Shown piece after piece: positions 6,039-7,172 of a DNA stretch of 7,172 nt. The translations under genes and the position numbers were made by a program. The stretch is from an uncultured Actinomyces sp. Its GTDB lineage: Bacteria > Actinomycetota > Actinomycetes > Actinomycetales > Actinomycetaceae. Below the pieces are notes generated by a model. It did not search any database. It was not told where the DNA came from and saw nothing but the letters and a program-made list of their open reading frames with translations. The DNA is taken from the NCBI GenBank assembly GCA_937926415.1, contig CALBAF010000196.1:1-7172 (forward strand), written 5' to 3'. Positions within the stretch are counted from its first letter, which is position 1; every line of letters starts with the position of its first letter.

Positions 6039-6941
6039 TTAGGGGAGCAAACCCTCGGAAATGAGCCACTCGCGGGCGATCTGCGAGGCGGACTTCTGGT
6101 CCACCGTCGACGCCCGGTTCATCTCCACCAGGTCCGAAGCGTCCATCGCGGCGCTCACCCGGTTGATGACCGCGGCGGCGTCATCGTTCACGCGCGACGA
6201 GGCCAGGGGTACCACGTGCGAGGCCAGGAACAGGCCCTTCGGGTCATCGAGGACCCTGAGTGTTCCGTCAGCCAGTGCCGGGTCCGAGGAGTAGATGTTC
6301 GCCAGCTGGATGTCACCGTCCTTGAGGGCGTTGACGGTCAGCGGGCCGCCCGAGTCCTCGATCGGCGTGAATCCGACGGTGACGCCGTAGGTCTGCGACA
6401 GCCCCATTGGGCCGTAGGGGCGCGTCTGCAACTCGGAGTTGCCGCCCAGCGTGAGCGCGCCCGCGCCTGCGAGATCGCCGATGGAGGTCAGCGAATGTGT
6501 GGCCGCAAAATCTGCCGTCACCACGTAGGAATCCTGGTCGGCTGCCGGTGCCTGGTCGAGGGCGCGCAGGCCCATTGGCAAAGCGGTCTGCAGCGCCGCG
6601 TAGACCTCCTCGGAGGTGTGGGCGCTCGCGTTCTGGTCGAGGTATTGCAGCAGGTTGCCCGTGTACTCGGGGAACACGTCGATCGCTCCGGCCTCTATCT
6701 CGGGCATGTAGACCTCGCGCTGGCCGATACGCAGCTGACGCTCGACCCTGAATCCGGCCCCTTCGAGGGCCTGTGCGTAGGCCTCGGCGATGATCTCGTT
6801 CGAGTAGTAGTCCTGCGATCCGACGATGATCGTCGATGTATCCATGTTCGAGCGCCCCTCGAGCGACTCGACCGTCCCGCAGGCGGAGAGGGCCAGGGTG
6901 CACGTCGCGATCGTGGCCGCCAGTGTCAGGGTGCGTCTCAT
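6039..6941 (-). CDS. glycine betaine/choline-type ABC substrate-binding lipoprotein (OpuCC/OsmF-like, OpuAC family)
   Basis: This 300-residue lipoprotein is the likely receptor for compatible-solute or other quaternary-amine uptake, working with the permease encoded immediately upstream. The signal peptide (MRRT, hydrophobic core) ends in lipobox LSAC with Cys21. The family pattern starts at IIVGSQDYYSNEIIAEAYAQ (38-57), continues with a stretch ending in the hallmark IDVFPEYTGN (87-96), and later has DDPKGLFLASHVVPL (232-246), as in OpuCC/OsmF proteins. Ligand binding in the family uses an aromatic cage; Y45/Y46, Y93 and Y217 are candidates by position only. The start is ATG at 6941 with GGAGGA at 6945-6950. 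It overlaps the permease stop as ATGA, so translation is probably coupled. It appears to be the last gene of its operon, since a hairpin follows. Choline, carnitine, betaine or another ligand cannot be distinguished, and a osmotic role is inferred. Confidence 0.92.
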   Translation of the reverse strand: MRRTLTLAATIATCTLALSACGTVESLEGRSNMDTSTIIVGSQDYYSNEIIAEAYAQALEGAGFRVERQLRIGQREVYMPEIEAGAIDVFPEYTGNLLQYLDQNASAHTSEEVYAALQTALPMGLRALDQAPAADQDSYVVTADFAATHSLTSIGDLAGAGALTLGGNSELQTRPYGPMGLSQTYGVTVGFTPIEDSGGPLTVNALKDGDIQLANIYSSDPALADGTLRVLDDPKGLFLASHVVPLASSRVNDDAAAVINRVSAAMDASDLVEMNRASTVDQKSASQIAREWLISEGLLP

Positions 6942-7171
6942 CGTTCCTCCGTCATGTGAGTCGTCTCCGAGTTGGGGTGCGTGCGGGCCCGCAGGCGTCT
7001 CGCCGCCAGAGCCAGGATCGCGTCCGCCGCGAGCGCGAGGGCGACGACGATGATCGCGCCGCCGATCATCTGCGCGTAATCGCGTGTTTTTAGCCCCGCG
7101 TAGAGGAATCGACCCAGGCCGTAGTCGGCCGTGTAGGCCGCGAGCGTCGCCGTGGCGATGACCTGGAGCGT
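6938..7171 (-). CDS. OpuC-type ABC transporter permease, C-terminal fragment cut by the window edge
   Basis: Reading the minus strand from 7171 gives 77 residues and a TGA at 6938-6940. The stretch YTADYGLGRFLYAGLKTRDY (13-32) followed by AQMIGGAI is the usual C-terminal signature of OpuCB/OpuCD and YehY-type permeases. A final membrane helix (about 37-57) and a basic, hydrophilic tail come next. The 5' part lies outside the window. The protein would form the membrane channel for the downstream binding protein, with which it overlaps by 4 bp (ATGA); the Shine-Dalgarno of that gene lies inside this coding end. The family usually has Gly-rich residues just before GLG where this has TADY. An ATPase gene and possibly a second permease are expected further to the right, by analogy with known operons. 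Confidence 0.85.
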   Translation of the reverse strand, partial: TLQVIATATLAAYTADYGLGRFLYAGLKTRDYAQMIGGAIIVVALALAADAILALAARRLRARTHPNSETTHMTEER

Positions 7172-7172
7172 C

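Noticed and set aside
1..7172. A previously undescribed defence, secretion or mobile system
   Set aside because: All coding content is explained by two ABC importers of known families, and no transposase, integrase, direct-repeat array, attachment site or unfamiliar gene was found.

Overview
The window is high-GC DNA of actinobacterial character. GC-rich third codon positions, a fused two-domain peptide-transporter ATPase, lipoprotein substrate-binding proteins and long GC-rich hairpin terminators suggest an Actinomycetaceae member (Actinomyces/Schaalia type). The genus is an inference from general sequence feel, not from a marker gene. Every supported gene is on the minus strand, so the text below runs from high to low coordinates.

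Right end (7171 to 6039): the 3' end of a glycine betaine/choline-type (OpuC/OsmF-like) ABC permease overlaps by ATGA with the complete gene for its lipoprotein substrate-binding protein. That unit ends in a 13-bp hairpin. The ATPase and the rest of the permease set would lie beyond the right edge.

Middle (6038 to 3885): an AT-rich promoter region leads to a peptide-type (DppA/OppA, SBP_bac_5) lipoprotein binding protein of 531 residues. A perfect 17-bp hairpin follows its stop codon. A second regulatory gap of about 300 bp carries a good -10 candidate and several TCTCA-type repeats.

Left (3884 to 87): dppB, dppC and a fused DppD-DppF ATPase are tightly packed with 8-bp and 4-bp overlaps and close with a strong hairpin carrying a UNCG-type loop. 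Together with the upstream binding protein they form one complete peptide importer: lipoprotein receptor, two permeases and one polypeptide carrying both ATPase domains. The hairpin after the receptor gene and the separate promoter candidate before dppB suggest the receptor and the membrane machinery are expressed at different levels.

No mobile element, CRISPR array, RNA gene or clearly novel system was seen. The items most worth a second look are a roughly 43-residue enlargement in the second ATPase domain, repeated sequence elements before dppB, and an 11-bp palindrome before the binding-protein gene.
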